Source: Neurospora tetrasperma FGSC 2508
Taxonomy: Eukaryota; Ascomycota; Sordariomycetes; Sordariales; Sordariaceae
DNA: 64,000 nt
Direction of reading: 5' to 3'
Assembly (NCBI RefSeq): GCF_000213175.1
Contig: NW_009799100.1
Coordinates: 1,481,887-1,545,886, forward strand
Shown here: positions 54,476 to 64,000 of the stretch, piece by piece
Layout: the number at the start of each line of letters is the position of its first letter
How positions within the stretch are numbered: the stretch's first letter is position 1
Position numbers and translations under genes: made by a program
Notes under the pieces: model-generated
Databases searched by the model: none
Seen by the model: the letters and a program-made list of their open reading frames with translations, nothing else
Told to the model about the DNA's origin: nothing

Positions 54476-55725
54476 CGTGTGAGATGGGACAATTCGATGA
54501 AGACAATTCGATGCTCTGGATGATCACACAATAAACAATATGCGTCTTTAGACTGTGAACGCGCCTCGGCTCGTATGTGACTAGATGCATTACCGCTATT
54601 TGCACTTTCGGCTGTGGGTAAATTTCCATATCGTCAGCTGGAGTGGTATCTTATCGGGTTTGTTGCAGCTGTTTGCGGGCCGGCGCACCTTCCACTTCCG
54701 CTTTTGTACCCCTGAACGGGGTCCAATGGTTTTCGACTTGTTGGTTGTTCTCACGTTCCTTCCTACTTTATCCATCCTACCATATCGAAGACCAGAGAGG
54801 CTGTCCATCGAATGAAATACCTACGAAGCTACTAAATATGTAATGGATTCGATTATTCATCACTGCAGGACCAACATTGCGCTTTGTCATGGGATGTCAT
54901 CTGTTGTGCAGATGTGATCTGACAGCTGCGTGCAGTGCTGCAATGATGTAAATGTATTCAGGCACCTCGACTGTACCCATCTTCATCTGCTGGACGCTGC
55001 TGCATTTGTTGCATCTCGGCGATGGCGAACGCTCTTTTCCCGCAAGCAAACCTTTCATTCAGCATTTCGGGGATTTCAGGACCAAAGAAGCGCTGTTTTC
55101 CCTGTCTTGTGTCTTGACTAGACACCACCTTTTTCGTCAAACCTTTTCTGCCTTTGTTTTTCTTGACAACGGCACCTTTTCTGCACCATCTGTCGTTCAC
55201 GCTGTGACAGGTTTCCTCTGGTGGCCCACACATGCACTGCGGTTACTTGCTAGTTGCAATCCATCCAAACACATGCAAAATCGACATGGTCTACCTCCTA
55301 CTGTTGGACAGTGAGGGATTCGAAACTTGAATGCTTCTTTTGCAAATACTTTTCACAATGGAACCGACAAGACTGGATGGTTGATGCCATCCTACATTAA
55401 AAGGGTGCCACAACCAAGCGGGCATATACGCGACTCTGTCCGTCACAATGCTTTTGTACCTGCGACTGAAAGAGGGGATTTTTTTTTTCAAGCTTTGTAT
55501 CTTGCATTCTACCATGTCTTTGCAGTATCAACCAGCTTGACTCTTACAAATCTCTCTCTGCAGATACTACCGGTCGGCCAAAGATGGAGCCCAGGACTCT
55601 ATTTGGATTGATATCACCTGTTTCCGTTTGGCCCAACTTCCGCCCAACACCAAAAAGCCCGAAATTAGGTGTCGAACTGGCTAAAATTCCGGAAAAATTT
55701 GAACCAACTTCTCGAGTCGATCTGA
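54476..55725. other. Intergenic region upstream of the NLR relic
   Basis: No intact gene. A weak HET-domain-like motif (SIWIDITC) can be read on plus at 55598-55621 after a non-conserved frame; it may belong to the same decayed gene as the adjacent relic. Confidence 0.4.
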
Positions 55726-56264
55726 TTAAAGCTACTCGCTTCCAATGATGCTGACACCAAAGATGTGAAAGAAATGTTGCGGGCACTTGTTCTTTCAAAG
55801 AAGCCTGCCACTCTGGGTGAGTTGGCAATTCTCACACGATTAACCATCGATGACGTCCGACAGTCACTTAATAAGTGCAGTCTTTTGGTCAGGATCCAGG
55901 ACAGAAAGGTTGTTTTTATCCTTGAAAATCAAGTCAAGGAATACCTGTTGAAGAGTTCTGAGAGAGGTTACTTTAGGTCCGAGGAGAAGAGGAGCTGGAA
56001 TGGCAACACGGCGTCTTGGCATCTAGATGCTTTATCTATCTCGTCGAGAAACTTCAGTCCATAGAACAAGATGTGAAGGTCCGCCAGGGTATAATCAACA
56101 CTTCTATCCTAGCAACTGCTCTGGAAACGCCCATAAGGAGCTATCTTCGGACACTGATTGACCAGCAACCTCTGATCTTGAGCAGGAAGACTCGCCTCAA
56201 GAAGACTATTTGGCCGCGGACGACAGTGACAGCGACGGAGCACATGAAGGGAATGGCCTTTTGA
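55726..56264 (+). pseudogene. Frameshifted relic of a NACHT-type NLR (STAND) gene
   Basis: After a TGA at 55723, one frame reads LKLLASNDADTKDVKEMLRA, then LVLSKKPATLGELAILTRL, then VRQSLNKCSLLVRIQDRKVV and ILENQVKEYLL. This pattern, a helical bundle ending in a stretch like 'hxxQSaxDYLL', is what follows the NACHT domain in many Pezizomycotina NLR proteins. Near 55990 the frame shifts: the second frame continues ASRCFIYLVEKLQS and on to about 56264. No P-loop or repeat domain lies nearby and upstream sequence is stopped. The locus is therefore a fragment. It has no bearing on the flanking genes. Confidence 0.6.
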
Positions 56265-57235
56265 CAATGAAGGTGACTTGTCAGCCGAGGCTCCGGTTTG
56301 GAGCAGAGCAACCCATACGAGCTGGATCTTACAATATTCCTCCGTTATCCAATCATATACTGGCTCTGCCATTACAGCTTAACCACCAAGAAATTCGCAG
56401 AACGAATGAGGAGCGAAGATAGTAAGGAAGGTGAGGAAGGCTAGGAAACTTATAAAGTAGATGACAACGACAAGGAGGGTAACGGGACGGATGACGATGA
56501 AGACGGGTACTGATAGGTCGATGTTTTCCATTTCTTGGGTACCGGTTACTGGATCTGGAATCTCCAGACATGAAAAGTTCCATTGACCATTTATTACATG
56601 TTGGCCTTAGAGAAAAAATAACCTTGGATATCAAGTTCAAGCTGGATGCCCTCACTGCCCCTTCTCTAGTCTTATAGTAACTCGTCAGGGTTGTGTATGA
56701 CGAAAGGAAACAAATAAACTTACACAGTAAACCCTCACACTGGGACACTTCGGCGGCCCCACTATTGTCCACCTGTAATTGTATACACATCACCCCTGGA
56801 AAGCTCGTTAGCTCGGTACTTATATGGTATTTTGACAGGGGGATGACAAGGGGGGTGACAGGGAGTAAAACCAGTAAAATATAGAAGGTAGTAAGGGGGG
56901 CTCTGGGTGATTTAGGCAGTAAAGAAGGTTTGTGTGTGTGTGCTCTGTTTACTCGTTCTCACTTTGAAATCAGGCAGATTCAGCCAATCAGAGCTCGTAG
57001 ATAGACGTATCCCGCCTTGCAACCCCCCCTGTGAAAGTATGTGGGGCAAGAACCACGCTAACAAACTTTTAAGGGTCAATATGTAATTAGTGCACTGCTG
57101 CCCCTGTCTAATGACGACTGTTAGCACATGAAATTGGATGGAAGTCATCGCAACGCGTCCTCTTTTGCGACTTAGCAGCTTCCTTTCCACCAAACAAAGG
57201 TGTAGAGGTATCTTCACCGAACACCCCTCGACAAG
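56265..57235. other. Intergenic region upstream of alg3
   Basis: No gene recognised. Open frames at 56353-56793 and 56912-57217 (minus) have no domain content. A short CA/TG stretch lies near 56930-56942. Confidence 0.55.
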
Positions 57236-58698
57236 ATGGCCGACACATCAAGTAGGCCAGAATCAAACCCACCCCTCTACAAGCAAGCCCTTGATTTCGC
57301 CCTAGATGTCGCCAACGGTCGCCATGCTCTGTCGAAGCTCATCCCGCCCGCTCTCTTCCTGGTTGATGCGTTCCTCTGCGGGCTGATCATCTGGAAAGTG
57401 CCTTGTACGTAACCGGTACCGCGGATTGGCGCACAGTTACCAGTTTTCTCACGATCGCATACCATAGACACCGAAATCGACTGGACGGCCTACATGGAGC
57501 AAATCTCCCAAATCCTCTCGGGCGAGCGCGACTACACCAAGATCCGCGGCGGCACCGGTCCGCTCGTGTACCCGGCTGCGCACGTCTACATCTACACCGG
57601 ACTATACCACTTGACGGATGAGGGGAGGAACATATTGCTTGCGCAACAGCTATTTGCGGGTCTTTATATGGTTACGCTGGCGGTTGTTATGGGGTGTTAC
57701 TGGCAGGCCAAGGTATCTTTCTACAAGTGGCTTTGCGACAATGCTGGTTGGGGGAGAAGCTGACAAAATGAAACCAAAAACAGGCACCACCATATCTCTT
57801 CCCGCTCCTGATCCTCTCGAAACGGCTACACAGTATCTTCGTCCTGCGCTGCTTCAACGACTGCTTCGCCGTCCTGTTCCTCTGGCTTGCCATCTTCTTC
57901 TTCCAGCGGCGCAACTGGCAAGCCGGCGCATTACTCTACACCCTCGGCCTCGGCGTCAAAATGACGCTACTACTCTCCTTACCAGCCGTAGGCGTTGTCC
58001 TCTTCCTCGGCAGTGGCAGTTTTGTCACCACTCTGCAGCTCGCAGCAACAATGGGTCTGGTCCAGGTCCTCATCGGCGTCCCCTTCCTGGCGCACCACCC
58101 CACGGAATACCTCTCCCGGGCCTTCGAGCTCTCCCGGCAATTCTTCTTCAAGTGGACCGTCAACTGGCGCTTCGTCGGCGAGGAAATCTTTCTCAGCAAG
58201 GGGTTCGCGCTCACACTGCTCGCTTTGCACGTTCTCGTTTTGGGAATCTTCGTTACCACCCGTTGGATCAAACCTGCGCGCAAGTCTCTTGTTCAGCTAA
58301 TCTCTCCTGTCCTCTTGGCGGGCAAACCGCCTCTAACTGGCCCCGAGCACCGCGCTGCGGCGCGGGATGTGACGCCGAGGTACATCATGACCACGATCCT
58401 GTCTGCCAATGCTGTGGGCCTCCTCTTTGCCAGGTCCCTCCACTACCAGTTCTATGCCTATGTCGCATGGTCGACTCCGTTCCTCCTCTGGCGCGCGGGG
58501 TTGCACCCTGTCTTGGTGTACCTGCTATGGGCGGTGCAGGAGTGGGCGTGGAACGTGTTTCCTAGCACGCCGGCGAGCTCGGCGGTGGTGGTGGGCGTAT
58601 TAGGCGTTACGGTCGCAGGAGTGTGGTTCGGCGCACGGGAGGAGTGGGAGCCTGGGATGAAGTCGTCGTCGAAGAAGGAGGAGGCGGTGATGCGGTGA
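57236..58698 (+). CDS. alg3: ALG3, Dol-P-Man:Man5GlcNAc2-PP-Dol alpha-1,3-mannosyltransferase, 442 aa
   Basis: Three exons: 57236-57404, 57468-57712, 57784-58698; all junctions are GT/AG and keep the frame. Start context AAGATGGCC. The family landmarks are [12 protein letters not shown] in the first lumenal loop, [20 protein letters not shown] with [58 protein letters not shown], and [20 protein letters not shown]. About ten hydrophobic segments follow one another. ALG3 transfers the first dolichol-phosphate-mannose-derived mannose to the lipid-linked oligosaccharide in the ER lumen. The tail is Lys-rich ([13 protein letters not shown]) and may act in ER retention. Confidence 0.95.
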
Positions 58699-58779
58699 TG
58701 TAGTTGCTTTGCTGTCTGTAATATTTCTGGCTGGCGATAAAATATTATTTTTGGGTATCTCTGTTCTTCGAATGTCTCC

Positions 58780-59268
58780 TCAAGGTCCATACTCTTCGTC
58801 TTCCGAGTCGCTAGGCGGCAGTTTTCCAACAGTCGATTCCTCGTCTTCGGACTCGTCGTAAGTTTGTCTGACGAACTGCTTGGGCCTGTGTTTTCGTCCG
58901 TCAGTCAGCTTTCTCCGTCCAATCCACTGAAGCAACAATGTGACATACCAATAAGCCTCCTTCCTCCAAGCCTTCTCGTCCCTTACGATATTGATGATCT
59001 CTCCTACAACCTTGCTACCAGTCTTGCTGCGCTCCTCCATGGAACCCAAGTCGACCAAGACATAACCGCCGCGCTTAATCCAGATGGTGTTGCGAAAACG
59101 AGACTCGAGCTCGACTAAAATGGTCTTCTTGTTGGGCAGCTCGCAGATATAGTTGCTGTTGCCCTCGGCCTTGACGACGCGCGCAATGGATTGCGAATCG
59201 GTAAGTTGGTCGGGAGGGGTCAGCGACTCCTGGTCGGCGGCGTGAACGTGGCGTTTTGGCTTGCCCAT
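58780..59268 (-). CDS. eIF1A-like S1-domain protein (EIF1AD type), 141 aa
   Basis: Two exons on the minus strand: 59268-58949 and 58885-58780. The unspliced frame stays open through the 63-bp intron, but splicing restores AYWPKQFVRQTYDES, as in the family. Residues about 22-95 form an S1/OB fold: QSIARVVKAEGNSNYICELP, LVELESRFRNTIWIKRGGYV, LVDL and VGEIINIVRDEKAWRKE. The C-terminus is acidic (EDEESTVGKLPPSDSEDEEY). Human EIF1AD and its yeast relatives are nuclear RNA-binding proteins related to eIF1A; the exact role is not settled. It is convergent with alg3, with 81 bases between the stop codons. Confidence 0.88.
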   Translation of the reverse strand: MGKPKRHVHAADQESLTPPDQLTDSQSIARVVKAEGNSNYICELPNKKTILVELESRFRNTIWIKRGGYVLVDLGSMEERSKTGSKVVGEIINIVRDEKAWRKEAYWYVTLLLQWIGRRKLTDGRKHRPKQFVRQTYDESEDEESTVGKLPPSDSEDEEYGP

Positions 59269-60093
59269 GGTTGCGGATGGTTTGGGTTGTTTGTTGTTTT
59301 TGGTATTGCGCAATACTCTGAAGAAAAAATAATTCCAGGCGTAGGAAAGGGGAGCACAGAAATCTAAAGGAAACAACGGTTGATGAAATCATGGATTGGA
59401 ACTTTTGGAACTTTTGGAATTTGGAGAAAAGTGGGGTAATTTCGATAGATGCATATTCTGTCCATTGGAAAATTACCATGCCTAGGTACCTTACATCTCC
59501 ATATCCTCCCTCAGCATTTACACGTTGACGAGGCATCTGTATTAAAGTCTCAAGATATCAACGGTTATGAGCGACACCTCTCTTCTAGATAGCCCTCTTC
59601 AATTCTATCTATTTGTCTCAAGTTCCTCCAAGCACAACGTCAACAGTTGTAGAAATTCTCTATGACGGCCTAGAATGCCGATCGCCTCCGGCGGTTCACT
59701 GAACCACGGATCGGCGCCTTAGCACTCAACAGTGGGTAGCACCCGCCAGAATTGGTCCACTAACATCGGGGATGCGGTGGCCGAGACAAGCCAAAGTTTG
59801 AACTCTTTCGGGGTCTCAGACACCGTGCCGATGGGGTCCAACCCTGTGGGATTCAGTCCACTGCCGCGCCGCTTGCTGTGCCGTTGGGCCGCCGCGGGCC
59901 CGGTACCGGGGGAGGGGCGTTTCTGTTGGGACCCCCCCGCGCCGACTCATTCCTTTGTTGCCCGTCGACCTCGGACTTCCTCCGGTCTTCACTTGACTTT
60001 TTCACTTGACCTCTTTCTTCACCTTTCATTGCTGTACACTTCTCACCTAAATTACCTTCAACACAATCCCAAATACTACTAAACACAGTCAAA
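59269..60093. other. Divergent intergenic region
   Basis: Promoter space for the S1-domain gene (minus) and the phosphatase gene (plus). The last 150 bases before 60094 are C/T-rich, as in fungal leaders. No gene seen. Confidence 0.6.
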
Positions 60094-61042
60094 ATGGGAT
60101 CCAACGACTCCCCCTCCCTCCCCGCCTTGGCCACCGACTCCAAGTTCATCTTCTTCACCGACTTCGACGGCACCATCACCCAACAAGACAGCAATGACTT
60201 CATGACCGACACTCTAGGGTTCGGCCCGGCACTCCGTAAGAAGGGAAACGAGAGCGTCCTCTTCGGCCACCGCGACTTCCGCGACAGCTTCTCGGAGATG
60301 CTGGACAGCATCAGCACGCCCTTTGACCAGTGCATAGAGACTCTGCTCAAGAACATCACCCTCGACTCTGGGTTCAAGGAGTTCTTCCACTGGGCCAAGG
60401 AGATTAACATGCCGATTGTGATTCTCAGTGGCGGCATGGAGCCTGTGATCAGGGCGCTGTTGGCCCATTTCTTGGGCAAGGAGGAGGCGGATAGTTTGCA
60501 GATTGTTAGCAACCAGGTGGCTGTTAGGCCGGGAAAGAAGAGTTTGAATGAGGAGGGAGGGTGGATGATCACTTACCACGATGACAGGTTTGTCACCCCC
60601 TTTTTTTTCTCTCTTTTTTCTTCCTGTTTTTGACGACACGGGACAAACACTCACATGGAAAAATACAGCGGATTCGGCCACGACAAGTCCCTCGAAATTC
60701 GCCCCTACGCCAACCTGCCCGCCGACCAAAGGCCAGTCCTTTTCTACGCCGGCGATGGCGTCTCGGATCTCTCAGCTGCCAAGGAGACGGACCTTCTCTT
60801 TGCAAAGGCTGGAAAGGGTATGTTTTGCAATTCGAACGAATTACCATTCCCATCGCCATTGCCATTGCCATAGTGTTTGCTGACTTGACACACCACACAC
60901 ACACACAGATCTCATCACCTACTGCGAAAAGGAGAACGTGCCCTTCACCACGTTCCACGACTTTACCGAGATCCTCGCTGTGGTCAAGGACATCACCGCG
61001 GGCAAGGTGACTGTTAAGGAGGCTGCTGTTGGCAGGAAGTGA
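60094..61042 (+). CDS. HAD-family phosphatase (Saccharomyces YNL010W-like), 258 aa
   Basis: Three exons: 60094-60587, 60669-60817, 60909-61042, frame kept at each GT/AG junction. Motif I is FFTDFDGTIT with the nucleophile Asp (about residue 23) and the acid Asp two residues on; motif II is VILSGGMEP; motif IV is YAGDGVSDLSAAKETDLLFA. The cap region contains FREMLDSI-like residues (SFSEMLDSISTPFDQCIETL). The nearest recalled relatives are the phosphoserine-phosphatase-like YNL010W of yeast and related fungal proteins that dephosphorylate small polyol or sugar phosphates. The substrate here is not decided by sequence. There is no targeting signal, so it is probably cytosolic. Confidence 0.85.
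60893..60907. repeat. (AC)n microsatellite at the acceptor of phosphatase intron 2
   Basis: An AC run makes up the last bases of the 91-bp intron 2 and merges with its CACAG acceptor. It takes the place of the usual pyrimidine-rich stretch. Confidence 0.8.
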
Positions 61043-62432
61043 GCTAGCTATCCCCTCCACCGAGCGTCTGTCGGTCTGTCTAGTCTTGTTCCTATTCCTT
61101 TCGGCTCAGTGTTTTTTTTTCCCCTCTGGACACTATTCTAGACGGTGCACAGGAGTGATTGGTTGGTTGGTTAGTAGCAGGCTACTTATGCCACTTTTCA
61201 TCCTGATAGAACTCTTAGAAGAAGACAAAATAAGGGAGCGGTTGTTCTTCTGATTGTTATAGACAATAGACGTGTGGGTCATGACTGTCCTCCCACTCCA
61301 TAATTCGAAGGCGTTGTGTTGCTAGGCAATCCGCAAGGCTCTCTGTCGGGTTCGGGACCTTGACTGAGGCTGAGGAAATCTTGCATAAGGCAACATATGT
61401 TGTATCACGGACGTCGTTGCCTGTTGTTTCTCACGGACAGATAAGAGAGGGCAATTGATGGGACCTCGGCTTTTGGCTCTCCAAACCCATGGATTGGAGT
61501 AGATTGGTCGGACTGGAGAAGGCTTGGATAGATATCGTCCGCATAGAGGCAGGTGACCTTCTTATAATGAGAAATTTGCAATTGATTGGACGCATTCTAG
61601 TTTTCTTGGATATAGCGGAAGGAGCTTTACGAACCAATGCTCGTTACTCCGCATGTCTAGCTGGTGACACATGATAGAAAACATCCCAGTGGCTAGGCTA
61701 GGCGTGATATAAAAACACTAGTGCTGTGATGACCCGACTCCCGAAAGCTGACCTTCACTTCCAATTTACCGGTCAACACCTCAATTTCTGCAGAGCTAGT
61801 CATCGGCCAACATTTGATAGCATCATGTTGTGTCATCTTCTCGCCCATATGCTTCCATCAGCTAGATCTGCAGCTTCGGAAATCCTCCAAGAGGGTGTAA
61901 CAGACGCAGACCAAACTACTAGTTTCCCAATACTACTACCGCACTTCTCGCCCAGTGTCCAATCGAGACTTGACAAGGCTATCGCTTACATAGACCAAGC
62001 ATAATTTCCATGCATGTATACGAGACCTGAAAGAGCGACTGGTGCGCTTCTGGCTTTTGAATTATCGCTCTGGAGTCGAACAGGACGAGCGATGTTGACA
62101 AGCCAAACAGAACAAGATAGCCAGGAAAGAAAATCTTGTTTTCTTATCCGAGGCAAAGTAAAGGTACCCCGGATTTACTTTGCGTTGTTTTGTCTGCATC
62201 GCCGGAGCGGGATCACTAAAGTCATGCCGCTGACGGTTGGCATATCGCTTTGGTGCTCCCCATGGGGAAACACAGAGTAAGGGGGTGGTGGATTGGCAAA
62301 CATGCACACCCGTTGTAGGAAACCTCTATAAAGCGAGGGCACCCGGACATCTGACCGCCTAGGTTCTGTGATGTTGGGCCTGAGTACCTTGCTTGCTCGT
62401 TTCGTTCCTGTCTTCAGCTACTCAGTTTCAAA
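61043..62432. other. Tandem intergenic region, no gene recognised
   Basis: Lies between the phosphatase gene and the secreted-protein gene, both plus strand. Open frames at 61489-61674 and 61726-62004 have no domain, and a tRNA-like B box near 62070-62085 was rejected. No gene seen. Confidence 0.5.
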
Positions 62433-63148
62433 ATGAGACTTTTCCTCAGCCTTACGGTCCTCATTGCGGTCGCAACAGCTTGCACAATCCCAAGCACACC
62501 ACTGTCCAACAACATCACCAGCCACTTCCGTGTCCAAGTCCAAAATGCTTCCTATCCTCAAATCCACAACAAGTACATGAACTTGATGGTCTCCGGAGGT
62601 GGTGACCGGCACCTGTACGTCGGAGGATCACCGCAAGTGGGTGATACTACTACCAATCTGCTTCTCATCAAGGGTTCGATCAACTGGGTCTCCATCACTG
62701 CTGTCATTGGCGGCGAGGTGAGTTTGCCGCAATTCCTATGCAGAAGTCGTCCGTCCAAGTAAGAGTTCGAGTTGACGTCTCCGGACACAGGAATCCAATG
62801 TCGACGACACTGTCAAGATGTTCATGACGGAACGCGGCGATCCGAGAGCTCTTTTCCAGCCGACGTACGCTTGCAATCCGGACACCGACAGCTTGCAGGT
62901 CGAGTTGCGGTTTGTGGGGAAGCAGAATGCGCCGGCCGGAGGCTGGATTTGTGTGCGGCCATCGTTCGATAACAGTCATGAGTTCCGGTACTATCCTCCG
63001 GGAAACACGAGTAAGTTACTGCCTGCCCAGTTGCCGTTCTGTCTTGGAGATTCTGTGACGTGGCTGATTCATTAATCCATGATGAACGACAGAGTCCGAT
63101 CCGAACCGATTCTGCATCAAAGTAACACTCGTCGCCGTTCCCACATAG
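62433..63148 (+). CDS. Small secreted protein, 186 aa
   Basis: Three exons: 62433-62717, 62791-63010, 63093-63148, all GT/AG and in frame. The N-terminus MRLFLSLTVLIAVATACTIP is a clear signal peptide with likely cleavage near residue 16. The mature part contains FRVQVQNASYPQIHNKYMNL, VSGGGDRHLYVGG, MTERGDPRALFQPTYACNPD, GGWICVRPSFDNSHEFRYYP and ends SDPNRFCIKVTLVAVPT. Three or four cysteines remain after cleavage. It looks like the widely distributed uncharacterised secreted proteins of Pezizomycotina (a DUF-type family, from memory). No enzyme motif is visible. It is too large and too regular to call an effector on sequence alone. Confidence 0.8.
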
Positions 63149-64000
63149 AAATGGCTATCGTAAAGATCATCGGAGAGGACGGAAAAATATATCCTGAGGG
63201 AAGTTCAGATGATGGTGCGCAAGGCTGGATAAAAATGGATCAGAGGAAGTGGTTGCCCTGGCGATGGGTCCAGATGTTTTGTTTACCCCTGAGGGGATCC
63301 ACACTGGCCATGGTGTTGTTGAAGTTCAATGTTGTCTCAATTGACTTGTTGCTGCCACGAGTTGGTATAAATTAACACGATTTCCGCGCGGCCGATCTAT
63401 AATACGTATTCGTTAAAGATCACCAACTAACAACGAAATGAGCAATGAGAAGGCTCTTTGAATACACGTGTGTGATTGAAGCGCAAGTATCCAAGACACC
63501 AGAACCTCAGCCCTGAAGCGGCCGAGCGGATGGTGTTCTGGTGACTGCGCCACAGAATGCAAGTAAGCAGCTAGAGCGAACAGCGGACAGTGCTTATGGC
63601 GTGCAATGACGTGCGCTGGTGTTGGGCTGACAAGATGCACAAGTCCAAGACACTGTTGTTGTAGCCTTGTCGATTGATGGAAGGGCTGAGACACATTGGA
63701 AGCGCATCAACCTAGTCGTTGTTGGTGACAACGATTTGTAAGAAGAGTACCAGGAGGATATGGGGTTGGCATTTGGGATTGTCATACGATCAGACGCAAG
63801 TCTCCAGAGTCTCTGAACAAAAGGGAAAAGATTCTTGCGAATCGAGGTCACCATATCCATTCAGCTGAATGGTGGATGGCGGGGTCAATAGGACCCCTAG
63901 TCGCCGTTCGCGTCATCGGCGGGACCTGACAAATGGAGACTTTTCTTACATCATCAAAAACGGGACGACGGGGAACATCGAGAAGGCTCCACCACTGTTG
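63149..64000. other. Right-end intergenic region; possible edge of another gene
   Basis: No gene is assigned. On the minus strand a frame entering from outside the window reads QQWWSLLDVPRRPVFDD down to a GTAAGA donor-like site (donor at about 63949-63944). It could be the end of an exon of a neighbouring gene but is too short to judge. Confidence 0.35.

Noticed and set aside
58886-58948. Unspliced reading of the eIF1A-like gene through its intron (open frame continues)
   Set aside because: The GT/AG junction restores the family sequence AYWPKQF and the unspliced insert has no family similarity.
62070-62090. B-box-like TGTTCGACTCC on minus
   Set aside because: No A box or cloverleaf upstream on that strand.
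1-64000. CRISPR arrays, bacterial operons or ribosome-binding sites
   Set aside because: The window is eukaryotic: spliced genes, mitochondrial presequences and Kozak-like starts; no regularly spaced short repeats were seen.

Overview
The window is nuclear DNA of a filamentous ascomycete, most probably Neurospora or a close relative such as Sordaria. The evidence is short introns (53-158 bp) with GTAAGT-type donors and YAG acceptors, a divergently transcribed pair of vitamin B6 synthase genes as known in Neurospora crassa, a protein kinase C of about 1143 residues (the Neurospora PKC is about this length as I recall it), and orthologues of typical Sordariomycete proteins. It is an ordinary euchromatic region with single-copy genes on both strands and intergenic stretches of 0.1-4 kb. 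One 1000-base run of N at 1889-2888 is an assembly gap. I see no intact transposon, rRNA, tRNA or CRISPR array. Layout: the left end holds the 5' part of a Listerin-type E3 ubiquitin ligase (minus). Then come a large mitochondrial-type protein with eleven EPDG[K/M]Y repeats (4511-7459, plus), a small conserved Ser-rich protein (minus), a single-pass membrane protein (minus) and a six-exon seven-helix fungal rhodopsin-domain protein (minus). The middle left carries housekeeping genes: RNA polymerase III subunit RPC37/RPC5 (plus), decapping activator PAT1 (minus), a KRE2/MNT1-type Golgi mannosyltransferase (plus), mitochondrial ribosomal protein uS12m (minus), a short/branched-chain acyl-CoA dehydrogenase (plus) and protein kinase C (plus). 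The middle right carries the mitochondrial inner-membrane protein SHE9/MDM33 (minus), a mucin-like membrane protein (plus), and a 1278-residue protein that joins an SNTX-type N-terminal region to a zinc-binding segment and a GTPase domain (minus). The right end carries PDX2 (minus) and PDX1 (plus), a FAR1/WRKY-GCM1-type zinc-finger protein (minus), a frameshifted relic of a NACHT-type NLR gene, the ER mannosyltransferase ALG3 (plus), an eIF1A-like S1 protein (minus), a HAD phosphatase (plus) and a small secreted protein (plus). The genes do not form one pathway. Functional links are PDX1 with PDX2 (one enzyme complex, shared promoter region), ALG3 with the KRE2-type enzyme (both mannosylate glycoproteins, ER then Golgi), and PKC with the cell wall and the mucin-like protein (only inferred). 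The points most worth a second look are the SNTX-GTPase fusion, the 78-bp tandem copy of the last 25 codons plus stop of the FAR1-type gene, the NLR relic, and the EPDG repeat protein.
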